DNA of 64,000 nucleotides from Actinomycetota bacterium (lineage in GTDB: Bacteria > Actinomycetota > Acidimicrobiia > Acidimicrobiales > JAMCPL01), in contig JAMCPL010000020.1 in assembly GCA_023379675.1 (NCBI GenBank), forward strand, positions 70,611 to 134,610, given 5' to 3'. Every line of letters starts with the position of its first letter. Position 1 is the stretch's first letter. Positions 44,280-53,985 of the stretch are shown here, in pieces. Both the position numbers and the translations under genes were made by a program. The notes under the pieces are model-generated. The model made no database searches, was not told the origin of the DNA, and saw only the letters and a list, made by a program, of their open reading frames with translations.

Positions 44280-47200
44280 ATGCACGGGAAGAAAAAGGAC
44301 ATCATTGCCCTGGGGACGCTGCTGGCAGTCCCTGCGCTTGCCATTGGAATTACCGCTGCCCTCGGCTACCATGCAATGCTCACCGGAGACAACCAGATCC
44401 AGAACCTTCCTCTCAGGGTACTGGCCGGCCGAGACATCGCTGCAGGGCACCTACCTCTTTGGAACCCTTTCAACTGGAGCGGGACACCGCTACTCGCCAG
44501 CTTCAACTCCGGCGCAATCTATCCCCCAATCCTGATCTTTGCCACCTTCCCACCAATGACCGCCTGGGCACTGACATGGATTCTCACATACTGGATCTGC
44601 ATATCCGGTACTTACCTGCTCTGCCGCAAGCTTGGCATTTCACCGCTGCCATCTGCGCTTGGTACCGCAACCTTCTCGTTCGCCGGCACGATGATCCTGC
44701 AAATCGCACATCTTCAGGTGATGGAAGGTGATGCGTGGATACCATGGATACTGTTGGGAATAGAAGGCTTGGCCGCAAGTACGAGGGGCCGCCGGCTGCA
44801 CACGGATCGAGCCGGGAAAGTCTCCTCGGGAACGAACATCGCGGCGTGGACTGCTTTGAGCGCTGTATCCATAGCAATGACGGTGTTATCGGGCTCGACC
44901 AGTGCGATGGCTGCCGCCGGAATAGTTGCCGGGATCGTAATCTTATGGCATACTCTCCGTGTTCGCGAGTGGGATAGATCGCGAGACAGGATGTTGTTCC
45001 TGGCATCATCAATAGTGGCTACCTTATGGGGTTTCGGGCTATCCTCGATCCAGGTCCTGACCGGGTTGTCGTTTGTGGGTATCTCTCAGCGAGGGAACGG
45101 GTCGACCGCCTATGCATTCGGGTCGTACTCTGTACCATTTGCCAAATGGCTGTTCCTGCTCTTACCTGGCATTGCAGGCGGCTCTGGGAATTTCCGGCTG
45201 CCAAAGAGCGTACTGTTCATTGCGGACAATGCAACATACTTTGGCCTGCTGCCATTGGTGGCATTCTTCGCTCTCCTTGCCATCTCGCTTGGAAAGCACA
45301 GGGATGCTGTTGCCAGGAGATGGATCATGTGGATTGTAGTCGCCGTAGTGGGTGCAGTACTGGCCATGGGAAGCGCGTTGCCAGGCGGTAGCATTCTCTC
45401 TCGTATCCCTTTCTACGGAGGCCTGCGCGTTCAGGCGAGGAACATCGTCATCACTGATCTCGCGGTTGCAGTAATACTGGGCTTCTGGCTGGACCGGATC
45501 GTCAACCTGCGATCACCCTCCACCACTGGGTCCTCACCAGCGAAAGTATCAGATGGTGCCAGCGAAATACCCGATCAAGGCACGTATCCCGGCGGGAACG
45601 GCGATCAGCAGGACGGTGCCCCAGGCAACCAGCCTGACCTTACCCATGCAGGTTACGTCAGCAACCCTGAGCCATATCATCACCGTCCACTCCGTAAGGA
45701 ACTTGTAGCAGGAGCAATCCCAATGCTTGCATCAGCAACGCTGGCCATAATCGGGCTTGCAGATCCGACCATCCTAGAACATACTTTGAGCATTACAGGC
45801 ACGCCGGCACGCGTGGGTCGAACAATGTGGCCGTCAGTGCTTGAAACGTTTGTGCTGGCCATACTGGCTCTCGCATTTGCCCTGAGGTGGCCCAAGCTTC
45901 GTTCGCGAAGTATCTGGGCCATGATCACTGCATTCGTCGCAGCAGATCTCGGATTCTTCGCAATAGTCATAGCCCCCGGTTTCCATTTCTCTGGCGTAAA
46001 TTCGATAGTACCGCGGGCTTCAGGCTTCGAGTTCCTATCATCACACACGCATGCTTCAGGCTCCGCATGGACAGGCTCCCGGTATGCTCTATTCGATCCC
46101 AACTTTGCAAACTTCACCAGCGCCCTTCGCCATGCCCAAGTCGATGAAAACGTACTGGCAGGAATATCCAGTATCCAAGGATATGGATCCGTAGTATGGG
46201 GCCAGTATGACGCGGCGACCTGCACTCACGCCTACGACTCAATGAGGGTGGCGGCACTCGCTTCAAGCGTGTCGAACGAGTTGGACCTAGGTACCCTGCT
46301 GGCTGCACAGGACAATTTCGCCAACCCCGTGGGATCCAATGAGACGACCCCGGCACCAACGGGAGACAGCCATGTACCATGCTCCCCGTCCGCGTATACC
46401 AGCATTCCCGCTCCTTCCGGATCGAACAATGGATCGGGCGCTGTGACCGCTTACACCACTGGTGCAACGAATCGCACATCTACAATCTATACAGCCGGCA
46501 TGAATAGCACCAGTGTGCCTTCCTTCAAAACGAGTACCACAGGTAAACCCGCCACCCAGGTACACGGCAAGACAACTAGCAAGGAGTGGTATATCGGATC
46601 GCCGGTAGCCGTGTCACAGGTTACCGTAGCCTTACCTGCCACCGTTCAAAATATTCTGGGTTATTTACACAGTTCAAGACCTGCTGCAAGCCTACATACA
46701 TCGCACATCGCGCCGGGAAGACACAAGGCCATCCCTCACCGGACGACGCGCAGCCTTGGAATACGGATTGAGCTACTGGCGCCGCCTGACGTTGCAGACT
46801 TACCCGGGCATGTATCAGCCGCGCTGTCGATTGCCGGCTCATCATACGCCACCACGAGCGGACGGCGTGGCAAGATGATCATCTACAAGGCAACATTCCC
46901 GGCACCCACCAGCACCGTTGCAGTCAGGATAACCGGACCGGCTGCACGATACGTATCTCCTCAAAATATAACAATAAGGGCATCTTCGGGAACCCACCAC
47001 GGCAGTACCCTGATTCTCGATGGTCCCTTGGTCAATGCGGTAAAGCCAGGCAAGTGGGTATATACCGGCACATTCGGAGGTTTCCTCTCTTTCCACAACA
47101 CTGACACGTACGGCCACCTCTGGCTTGCCCCATTGACAGGCAATGTGTCGTCAAATGGATCCATCCCGCCCCCAACCCGGCTGAGCCATGGTGACAAGTT

Positions 47201-47555
47201 GTCAATCCAACGCATTACCCAAGCCGGCAACGAAGTCGATCACGTAACGTCCACATCGCCTGCGCTGCTGGTCCGGAGCATGGCATGGGCGCCGGGATGG
47301 ACGGCAACAATTACCCAAGCGAATGGGCGCAAAGTCACCGAAAACGTTTCGCGATTCGGGTTGGTCCAGGCAGTACCCATACCCAAAGGCTCTTCAACCG
47401 TCTCGTTCTCCTACTGGCCGCCGGGCATGACCCAAGGAGCCGTTCTGACGCTTCTATCTATTCTTGCCCTACTCGCCGTTTTTCTCGCCTATGTAAGACA
47501 TAGGCTGATCCTTCGAAGAGCCCGACGAGTACCGCTGCAAGCCTCCCGCGGCTAA
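44280..47555 (+). CDS. YfhO-like giant membrane protein
   Basis: 1091 residues. The N-terminal half has about 12 hydrophobic helices with GDNQIQNLPLRVLAGRDIA and HLPLWNPFNWSGTPLLASFNSGAIYP, the hallmark of YfhO/GT-C-like membrane proteins. A Gly/Pro/Gln-rich loop interrupts near residue 420-460. A long Thr/Ser-rich extracytoplasmic region follows, and a final helix (LTLLSILALLAVFLAYV) anchors the C-terminus. YfhO relatives take part in glycosylation of surface polymers. Operon with the GT87-like gene. Confidence 0.83.
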   Translation: MHGKKKDIIALGTLLAVPALAIGITAALGYHAMLTGDNQIQNLPLRVLAGRDIAAGHLPLWNPFNWSGTPLLASFNSGAIYPPILIFATFPPMTAWALTWILTYWICISGTYLLCRKLGISPLPSALGTATFSFAGTMILQIAHLQVMEGDAWIPWILLGIEGLAASTRGRRLHTDRAGKVSSGTNIAAWTALSAVSIAMTVLSGSTSAMAAAGIVAGIVILWHTLRVREWDRSRDRMLFLASSIVATLWGFGLSSIQVLTGLSFVGISQRGNGSTAYAFGSYSVPFAKWLFLLLPGIAGGSGNFRLPKSVLFIADNATYFGLLPLVAFFALLAISLGKHRDAVARRWIMWIVVAVVGAVLAMGSALPGGSILSRIPFYGGLRVQARNIVITDLAVAVILGFWLDRIVNLRSPSTTGSSPAKVSDGASEIPDQGTYPGGNGDQQDGAPGNQPDLTHAGYVSNPEPYHHRPLRKELVAGAIPMLASATLAIIGLADPTILEHTLSITGTPARVGRTMWPSVLETFVLAILALAFALRWPKLRSRSIWAMITAFVAADLGFFAIVIAPGFHFSGVNSIVPRASGFEFLSSHTHASGSAWTGSRYALFDPNFANFTSALRHAQVDENVLAGISSIQGYGSVVWGQYDAATCTHAYDSMRVAALASSVSNELDLGTLLAAQDNFANPVGSNETTPAPTGDSHVPCSPSAYTSIPAPSGSNNGSGAVTAYTTGATNRTSTIYTAGMNSTSVPSFKTSTTGKPATQVHGKTTSKEWYIGSPVAVSQVTVALPATVQNILGYLHSSRPAASLHTSHIAPGRHKAIPHRTTRSLGIRIELLAPPDVADLPGHVSAALSIAGSSYATTSGRRGKMIIYKATFPAPTSTVAVRITGPAARYVSPQNITIRASSGTHHGSTLILDGPLVNAVKPGKWVYTGTFGGFLSFHNTDTYGHLWLAPLTGNVSSNGSIPPPTRLSHGDKLSIQRITQAGNEVDHVTSTSPALLVRSMAWAPGWTATITQANGRKVTENVSRFGLVQAVPIPKGSSTVSFSYWPPGMTQGAVLTLLSILALLAVFLAYVRHRLILRRARRVPLQASRG

Positions 47556-47638
47556 TCACAACACGATTGAGACATGCTGCAGGCAGGGTAAACCGGCGCG
47601 TACCGCTGCACGACGCGACAGGAATATACTGTTGGTCA

Positions 47639-48190
47639 ATGAACAAGTTACGGCTGATGGGAACGGCCGCTCTCGTGGTGATCGGCATCGTTCATCTGAA
47701 TCTCTACGCGCGGGAGCACTACGATCAGATACCCACCATAGGGCCGCTATTCCTTCTCGACGTCATCCTGGCATGGTTGACCGCCATTGCCATCGTGGCG
47801 TTGCGTTCAGCATGGATCAGAAGAATCACTGCTGGAATGGGCGCCCTCCTGTGCATAGGCACTTTCGCTGGCTACATGGTTACGCTGGTACACCCATTGT
47901 TTGGATTCGAGGAACCCTATGTATCATACTCTGGGGGTGTTGCAATGGCAGCCGAGCTCGCGGGGGCAGCGTGTCTCGGGCTATACGCTCTAGGTGCAGA
48001 CCGGCGTGTCGCCGGCACGCCATCTCGGCAAGTGCTTCAATCAGGCACAAGCGATTCTTATACAGAGCCGGATGCATCCAGTTCTAGTTCGAGCCCGAGC
48101 CCGAGCCCGATAGATGCCGGCACGAGGAACGACATCTCTGTAAGCCCAATGGGATCGGGAGGAGGTACGCAAGATGCACAAGACAAATAA
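47639..48190 (+). CDS. Hypothetical four-helix membrane protein
   Basis: 183 residues from ATG 47639 (MNKLRLMGTAALVVIG); the tracked extension has no support. About four transmembrane helices are followed by a Ser-rich tail (SSSSSSPSPSPIDAG) encoded by a simple-sequence tract. Family not recognised; it resembles small actinobacterial membrane proteins found with secreted repeat lipoproteins. The end overlaps the lipoprotein gene by 17 bp, so co-translation is likely. Confidence 0.65.
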   Translation: MNKLRLMGTAALVVIGIVHLNLYAREHYDQIPTIGPLFLLDVILAWLTAIAIVALRSAWIRRITAGMGALLCIGTFAGYMVTLVHPLFGFEEPYVSYSGGVAMAAELAGAACLGLYALGADRRVAGTPSRQVLQSGTSDSYTEPDASSSSSSPSPSPIDAGTRNDISVSPMGSGGGTQDAQDK

Positions 48191-48653
48191 TCGCCCACGC
48201 CTAACCCTACCTGGGTGCATGGTCATGGCCGTCGCGCTGGTACTGGCTTCATGCTCCAGTGGCGCGCGAGCACCTGGACCGGAAACCTCGGTTACCGTCG
48301 CCACCCGGCACACCTCGATCGGTACGGTACTCACCGATCGAGCCGGCCATACCCTGTACGCTTTTACGCTTGACACGCCCCACAAGAGCAATTGCCCGGT
48401 AGGGGCATGTACTGCGCTGTGGCCTCCGTTGGAAGCCAGCGGCAGGCCTCACTTCGGGAAGGGGATCTCCCCAACCCTAATCGGCAAGATTCGCAGGCCC
48501 GGCGGACATTACCAGGTCACTTACGGCGGGCATCCCCTGTACACATACACCGTCGACTCGGCGCCCGGGCAAACCCACGGGGAAGCGCTGGAGCAATTCG
48601 GAGGGATCTGGTACGCTGTCTCCCCGATCGGTCACCTGATCAAATCCAGGTGA
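48174..48653 (+). CDS. Secreted lipoprotein with COG4315-type repeats
   Basis: 159 residues. Signal peptide with lipobox LVLASC at about residues 22-27. The mature part holds two copies of the secreted-repeat motif, GHTLYAFTLDTPHKSNCPVGACTALWPPL and a second GHYQVTYGGHPLYTYTVDSAPGQTHGE (both quoted only in their cores: LYAFTLD, PLYTYTVD). The family is widespread in actinobacteria and has unknown function. CxxxxC in NCPVGACTALWPP is conserved. Confidence 0.87.
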   Translation: MHKTNNRPRLTLPGCMVMAVALVLASCSSGARAPGPETSVTVATRHTSIGTVLTDRAGHTLYAFTLDTPHKSNCPVGACTALWPPLEASGRPHFGKGISPTLIGKIRRPGGHYQVTYGGHPLYTYTVDSAPGQTHGEALEQFGGIWYAVSPIGHLIKSR

Positions 48654-48678
48654 TCCGTGACACTATATCTTTTCCGTG

Positions 48679-48711
48679 CCATACTGCACTGAGCCGGCCA
48701 GTGCAGTATGG
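48679..48711. other. Perfect 13-bp inverted repeat after lipoprotein gene
   Basis: CCATACTGCACTG and its exact reverse complement are separated by a 7-nt loop, starting 25 bp after the lipoprotein stop. There is no T-tract on either strand, so it is not a canonical intrinsic terminator, though it may act as one or as an mRNA 3'-end stabiliser. Confidence 0.6.
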
Positions 48712-48836
48712 ACAGCTGCTCTTGTGGCAGGAGGCGAAGAACCGACGTCGGCAGTAGAAGGCGGGATGACCATGAGGTAGAGTCCCTGCCTCTCGGCATA
48801 TGCACCACGAGCAAGGGACTCGACACTTACTGTACG

Positions 48837-49475
48837 TTACCCAAGATCAGATATTATAATTCTTGCCCTGCGGGCACTTGGCACGCTGGCAAACACAGCG
48901 TGAGCCACAAACACCGTCGGCTTGAGCTGCCCGCGGAGCCGCCTGATGAAAAGTCCCACCAGTAGTGGTATTGGGAAAGTAAGAATTAAAAATATATGAC
49001 CACCTCTCATCTCGGCCAATTCGTATGAGGAGAACCCGAATAGCAAACCGCCGAGCGCAGCGGGCATTGCGGGCACCTCCAGAGTATCGAGCAGCCATAA
49101 CATCGCAACAGCTGCGTAAGGGGCGCAAGGGGCGCAAGGAAAAAATAGAGATTCCAGGTACCACGGACCCGAAAAGAGGAGTAACGGGCGCTGCCGCAAC
49201 GCCGGTGCTGCAATAGATCTCATCCACGCTGCATTATAGGTACTCGGGTAAGTGAGCCCACGTACCACAAAAGGATTCTGGCCGTGCAGGATCGCTCAGG
49301 ACCACCACTTCAAGAAGTACAGATAGACATTCGGGTCAGGACTTTCGCTGATCATGCTGCCGGTAAGGCTGTGGGCGATCATGCCGGTGAACAGGACCAT
49401 GATGAACAGGTAAGTGACACCTGCCAGCACGTACTTACGCCAACTGCTCCATTCTTTGCCGGGCGAGTCCACCAC
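48837..49475 (-). pseudogene. Degraded multi-pass membrane glycosyltransferase-like gene
   Basis: Minus-strand fragments read LFIMVLFTGMIAHSL, then DPNVYLYFLKWWS, then an in-frame TGA (49298-49296) where the family has Trp. They continue with AILHGQNPFVVRGLTYPST and GLLFGFSSYELAEMRGGH. Around 49119-49138 the doubled GGGGCGCAAG shifts frame, splitting a FFLAPLAP segment from AAVAMLWLLD. The pattern matches the N-terminal part of large actinobacterial membrane proteins of the GT39/PMT-like group. The C-terminal part is missing, and no start codon is clear. Confidence 0.8.
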
Positions 49476-49619
49476 CTGGCTGACTAACCGGCGGCAACGT
49501 TTTTATTCATGATCGAATCTATATTTCCTTCGCGGGTATGTGCACGCATGTGCGGGTATGCGATCTCACCCAGTGGCGAGGAAATGACGCACAAGTAGAG
49601 CAATCGTGCGATTGCCAGA

Positions 49620-50675
49620 TCACATCTGTTCCACCTGAGCCACCGAGCAACTGCCCTCATCTTCATCTGGCAACGGCGACCTGCCGGGAACGATTGCAGG
49701 TACAATCAAACGCCGTGGCCATAGGATGAGTGCAAGCAATACGAGCGCCGGGCCGGAATTAGGATCAGTACCACTACCAGTAAAAATACCGCCAAAGTTC
49801 TGACCAATGACCCAGAACACCGACGCCAGCACAATACCCGTTCCAAGCGCTATACGGCGGGTACTCAATCGCAGTACCATCCATCCGGCAGCGAACCCCG
49901 CTACCAGCAGCACACCAGCAACCACCGTACCGGCACCTTGAACAAGGGAGGCCGCGTGAGCATCGATTGACGCCAGCCAGCCTGGTTCACCCAATGCACC
50001 GTTGCGTAGCTGTGCCGGTATTGACCCGGGCGCGAAGTTGCCATATTGCAATTCCAGCAGCGAGCTTCCACACCATACCAGCACCCATGCGATCAATGAT
50101 CCGTTGTGGCCAAGCAGCCCACGATCCGCCACGGCCACGCGACCATCCGATGGCCCTTCATACACATGATCATCGTTACCTGCGTCTTTTTTCGCAGGCC
50201 ATAAGTAGAGCGCAGCCAGGCAGTACAGCAATGCGGCACCAGGCGCTCCTGTCAACATTGATGCCTGGGGAAAGATGAGACCACCGGCCCCCTCCCCCAC
50301 TACCCACACCGCCATTGACCAGACAATGGAGATACCGAGCCCCACACGGGCAGCTCCCCAGCGCCCTGCAACCGCAGACCATACGAGAATGGCTCCTATC
50401 GCCAGCTGTAAGAGCGCAACAAAAGTGTTGCCAACCACCTGATGTGCAACCATCAGCCTGGCCACAAAAGCTATGAAGTCAGTCAGGGTGTTTGGCCGTC
50501 CCATGGTGTTTTCCGCTACTGCTCCGAGCAACCCGTTCGATCCCCGCTTGTACATGTAGGGCTGCAGTTGCAGGGCTCCGTCCAGCAACCACAGCATTCC
50601 GAGCGCAACCTGTAACCGATCCCTGGGGCCGGATCTTGCCAACGCGTACATATGCCGATCCGATCCTCTTACCAT
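49620..50675 (-). CDS. Conserved membrane protein (DoxX-like topology)
   Basis: 351 residues from ATG 50675. The conserved start LGMLWLLDGALQLQPYMY is followed by about 8-9 hydrophobic helices in two similar halves, and a polar C-terminus (PLPDEDEGSCSV). A typical actinobacterial integral membrane protein of unknown function, sometimes annotated near DoxX. The start is uncertain; 50651 is an alternative. No operon partner is on the same strand. Confidence 0.7.
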   Translation of the reverse strand: MVRGSDRHMYALARSGPRDRLQVALGMLWLLDGALQLQPYMYKRGSNGLLGAVAENTMGRPNTLTDFIAFVARLMVAHQVVGNTFVALLQLAIGAILVWSAVAGRWGAARVGLGISIVWSMAVWVVGEGAGGLIFPQASMLTGAPGAALLYCLAALYLWPAKKDAGNDDHVYEGPSDGRVAVADRGLLGHNGSLIAWVLVWCGSSLLELQYGNFAPGSIPAQLRNGALGEPGWLASIDAHAASLVQGAGTVVAGVLLVAGFAAGWMVLRLSTRRIALGTGIVLASVFWVIGQNFGGIFTGSGTDPNSGPALVLLALILWPRRLIVPAIVPGRSPLPDEDEGSCSVAQVEQM

Positions 50676-50747
50676 CCCGCCATCTATTTTAATACCATAT
50701 TCGCTGGAATGCCGGCAACCAACTATACGGGGTAGTAACATGCTGCA

Positions 50748-51356
50748 ATGCACCAGCTCAAGCCATGCCCAACATTGAAATACCTTGTAGCAGCGATGCT
50801 TGCCGGCATGATGCCATTGCTGATCATCCAGGCGGCGCTCTCTGCCCCGTCCGGCGCCACAATCGCCACCGCGACCATGGCAATAAACGGGAACACCGAG
50901 ACATGCAGCCTCCCACTATTCCAATGTCGCAACGCCTGCAGCTACCCACCTGCAGGAATCTGGATCGCTGGACATTGTCGAACACAGCCAGTTCACCGAG
51001 ATAAAGGGGAGAGGCCATGCAGCCACTCCCTGTTCTCATGAATGGATGGTGCCGCAATCTCCTAGGATAGCTATAGATGTATATTTATTAGATGAAATCG
51101 CCAATCAACAGCCTAGTAGAAACGATATAGAATGATGATGTATACATTAGATCTTATCTAGTGCGATTTCGTCAAAGACTTCTCCCAGGCGAGACTGCAC
51201 CTGGCCGGCGAGCAGGCGATGCCGGTACAACGGGTACCAGACCAGATGTAGCCCAAGTGGATACACACCACCAGCCGAACAGCGAAAGCGAGAATCGATC
51301 ATGTTGTTGCAACTTTACATGCAGGGTGTAACACTTAGGGGAATTGGGGCACTCTG
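50748..51356. other. Gene-poor, A+T-richer stretch upstream of methyltransferase
   Basis: A 97-codon ORF (50748-51041, +) begins with a signal-like LKYLVAAMLAGMMPLLIIQAAL, but it degrades into unlike sequence and I do not trust it. From about 51065 to 51175 the DNA is clearly richer in A+T than its surroundings. An inverted pair GATGAAATCGC (51091-51101) and GCGATTTCGTC (51163-51173) lies there. This may be a promoter/operator of the DNA methyltransferase or a junction of transferred DNA. Confidence 0.4.
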
Positions 51357-52775
51357 ATGGTAAAGCGGTCTACATCCACTTCGGCCTTCGGCGTATCAAG
51401 ACGGGAGAGCCACGACGCCACCGGCTTCTACCAACGCTTCACGCCACCAGAGCTATCGTCAGAGTCAGAAATCGCAGATCATCGCGCGCTCGACAAGCTG
51501 ATCGTGGGTGATGCCCGCAGGATGAACGAGATTCCTAACTCGTGTGTCGCCCTAGTTGTGACTTCACCACCATACTTCGCCGGCAAGGAATACGAAACAG
51601 CACTTGGCAAGGGGGGCGTGCCTGCCACATACCTCGAATATCTCTATCTCCTACATGATGTCTTCGAGCAGTGCGTTCAAAAGTTGGAACCCGGCGGTCG
51701 CATTGCCGTCAACGTAGCCAATCTAGGTCGGCGCCCGTACCGCTCTCTCTCAGCAGACGTGATCGGCATTCTCCAGGACGAACTACACCTACTGCTCCGG
51801 GGTGAGATCATCTGGATAAAGCAGCGGGGGTCGTCAGGCTCGTGCGCGTGGGGAAGTTTCCAGCGACCCGGAAACCCCGTATTGCGGGATTTGACCGAGC
51901 GAGTAATCATCGCCAGTAAGGGACGATTTGACCGCGCCATACCAGGACAAGAGCGAGCACGACATGGACTTCCATCAGAATCGTCCATGACGCGTGACGA
52001 TTTTATGGAGAACACCCTCGACGTGTGGGAAATCCCCGCAGAGAGCGCGACACGGATCGGGCATCCCGCCCCATTCCCGATCGAGCTCCCAGCGCGCCTG
52101 ATCGAGATGTATACCTACCGGGGTGACCTGGTTCTCGATCCTTTCGCAGGATCTGGGACTACGGCCGTGGCTGCTCTCCGAGCCGGAAGGCACTTTGTTG
52201 GTTACGACCTTGATGAGTCCTATGTCAGGTTGGCCGAAAGCAGGGTCGATAACGAACGGCAACAGCTACTCCGGGAAGCATCGTCGGCTCCGGGGAGGGT
52301 CAGGGTCCCTGCAATTCCTGCACCCGCCAGCCCGGATGAAGACTTCCAGTCCCGCGCCGTTCGAGAGGGCCGAACCGCGAAGGAGATCGCCAGATTGGTC
52401 ATCGAAGCCGCCGGGTTCACCGATATTCAGAAAGATCAACATCAGCCAGGCGGGGTCGAGGTGAACTTCACGGCCCGGGACAGTCGAGGGAAGCCGTGGT
52501 TTTTCGATGTCGCGGGAAGTTTCACGACCCATCGTGGCGGACTGAAGCGGTCTGACACCTTGTGGAAGGCACTTGGCAAGGCGGCCGTTCTTCGCGAGGC
52601 GAGCAAAACCCCGGTCGTTCTGCTGACGACCGATGCTCCTGCGCGCGGCGCTGGGGCAGAGGCGCTCAAGCAGGTTGTGGGGCCAAAGAAACCGATCCAC
52701 GCCGTTATCGAGATGCTGAAGCCGACAGGCTTAGAGGTACTCACTGCTCTGTGCGAAGGGCAACGTATTAGGTGA
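51357..52775 (+). CDS. DNA (N4/N6) methyltransferase with C-terminal nuclease-like domain
   Basis: 472 residues. The catalytic TSPPYF motif (residues about 69-74) comes before the SAM-binding DPFAGSGTTAVAAL (about 260), the beta-type order of N4-cytosine/N6-adenine methyltransferases. Residues about 335-470 are an extra domain, AKEIARLVIEAAGFTDI then VEVNFTARDSRGKPWFFDVAG and later VVLLTTDAP. This layout recalls PD-(D/E)XK folds, but the catalytic K of D-x-K is not evident. Its target is unknown. It stands without a complete restriction gene. Confidence 0.85.
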   Translation: MVKRSTSTSAFGVSRRESHDATGFYQRFTPPELSSESEIADHRALDKLIVGDARRMNEIPNSCVALVVTSPPYFAGKEYETALGKGGVPATYLEYLYLLHDVFEQCVQKLEPGGRIAVNVANLGRRPYRSLSADVIGILQDELHLLLRGEIIWIKQRGSSGSCAWGSFQRPGNPVLRDLTERVIIASKGRFDRAIPGQERARHGLPSESSMTRDDFMENTLDVWEIPAESATRIGHPAPFPIELPARLIEMYTYRGDLVLDPFAGSGTTAVAALRAGRHFVGYDLDESYVRLAESRVDNERQQLLREASSAPGRVRVPAIPAPASPDEDFQSRAVREGRTAKEIARLVIEAAGFTDIQKDQHQPGGVEVNFTARDSRGKPWFFDVAGSFTTHRGGLKRSDTLWKALGKAAVLREASKTPVVLLTTDAPARGAGAEALKQVVGPKKPIHAVIEMLKPTGLEVLTALCEGQRIR

Positions 52776-52921
52776 AGCCTTGGCCGGACAACCTGGCGGT
52801 AGCGGTGACCCGAGGCGAGCAAGTGCAAGTACTTCTGGCTGAGAATGACAGAGAAAGGCGCAACGGTTTGCTCAGCACGTCATTTCCTGCTGGCGCAGTA
52901 TACGGACATCGCCCGCACTGA
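52772..52921 (+). pseudogene. Truncated ORF coupled to the methyltransferase
   Basis: A GTG at 52772 overlaps the methyltransferase stop (GTGA). About 33 codons of plausible coding sequence follow (KPWPDNLAVAVTRGEQVQVL, then AENDRERRN) before the reading frame runs into the antisense 3' end of birA and stops. This is what is expected of a coupled second gene cut off by a deletion. The family is not recognised, so a restriction enzyme is only one guess. Confidence 0.45.
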
Positions 52922-53861
52922 TGGCTTCCCGGCGCCCGTTTACTCCGACCACCAGGCGGCCCTGCTCATCGATGTCCACTGCAGTCCCTGCCAGTACACT
53001 ACCGGTCATCATCGAGACCTCCACCTGGCTTCCTACCGTAACGCAGCGTTCACGGTATTCCTGCGCTATGCGTAGCCAATTGCTGGATGTCGCCTGCGCA
53101 AGGTAGCCGTCGAACCATACCAGTATCCGCTCCAGCAACACCCTCCTATCGATCAACCTTCCTGCCTCCAGCAGCAAGGAAGTGGCAATGTTGCCCGTTG
53201 CCCCGGATATCTCGCTGCCCGCCGCCATGGCAGGCCACGATACATTCAATCCGATGCCGACCACCACTCGGGCAGGACCTGGAGCACCGGAGTGAATATC
53301 GACAGGAGGATTTGCGTACGAGGCAACCTCCACTCCGGCGCCGTCATCGGGTTCACCTTGCACCAAGCGTCGCGACACGCCCATGCTCTGTTTACCCGCA
53401 GTGTATGGTGCCGCAACCGGTGCAGTGCATGGCGCGGCGGGCGCCGGAACGCCAACTACCTCCGCGAGCACACCAGCAAGTTTCCTGCCTGCCACGTAGA
53501 GATCGTTTGGCCAGGCAAGGTCCACCCTTATACCTGCTGTGTCCAGGCAAGCTCGGAATACCGCCAACCCCGCCATAGAAGGGGCAAGGTGCATGAACTG
53601 CGTACCAGCCCGAACGGTCACCACCAGCGATGCAAGCAGGCATCGCCCGGGAGGCGCCAGCCATTCCCTCCCCAGCCGACCCTTACCTTGGCTTTGGTAA
53701 TCGGCAACCACTACAAGACCGTCCTCGCTCCCAGCGCTATCGCTTATACCGCCAGCACCCTGTAGGTCGCTCTTGAGTAGCCGTACCAGGTAGTCATTGG
53801 TCGAATCCATCTCTTTGAACCAGCGAACCTCGTGGCACGCAATCTGGTATGTCCGGTACAT
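52872..53861 (-). CDS. birA: Biotin-[acetyl-CoA-carboxylase] ligase, class I
   Basis: 329 residues without an N-terminal HTH, so it is a ligase only. The biotin/ATP motif GKGRLGREW and LAWPNDLYVAGRKLAGVLAEV are intact, and the C-terminal SH3-like cap is present. A Pro/Ala/Gly-rich insertion (about residues 137-190) is unusual for the family. It attaches biotin to the BCCP domain of acyl-CoA carboxylase, encoded by the divergent neighbour gene. Confidence 0.94.
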   Translation of the reverse strand: MYRTYQIACHEVRWFKEMDSTNDYLVRLLKSDLQGAGGISDSAGSEDGLVVVADYQSQGKGRLGREWLAPPGRCLLASLVVTVRAGTQFMHLAPSMAGLAVFRACLDTAGIRVDLAWPNDLYVAGRKLAGVLAEVVGVPAPAAPCTAPVAAPYTAGKQSMGVSRRLVQGEPDDGAGVEVASYANPPVDIHSGAPGPARVVVGIGLNVSWPAMAAGSEISGATGNIATSLLLEAGRLIDRRVLLERILVWFDGYLAQATSSNWLRIAQEYRERCVTVGSQVEVSMMTGSVLAGTAVDIDEQGRLVVGVNGRREAISAGDVRILRQQEMTC

Positions 53862-53985
53862 GCGATCAGACTAACATGGTGTTCACGTAATGGTGCGATG
53901 GCAGATCGACTTCGAGATCACGATCACGGTAACGGTCAGATTGTGCTGCCAAGCGACAAGAATTGTAAACGAAAGGTCATATTGA

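Noticed and set aside
48679-48711. Intrinsic terminator
   Set aside because: The hairpin is perfect, but neither strand has a T-run after it; listed only as an inverted repeat.
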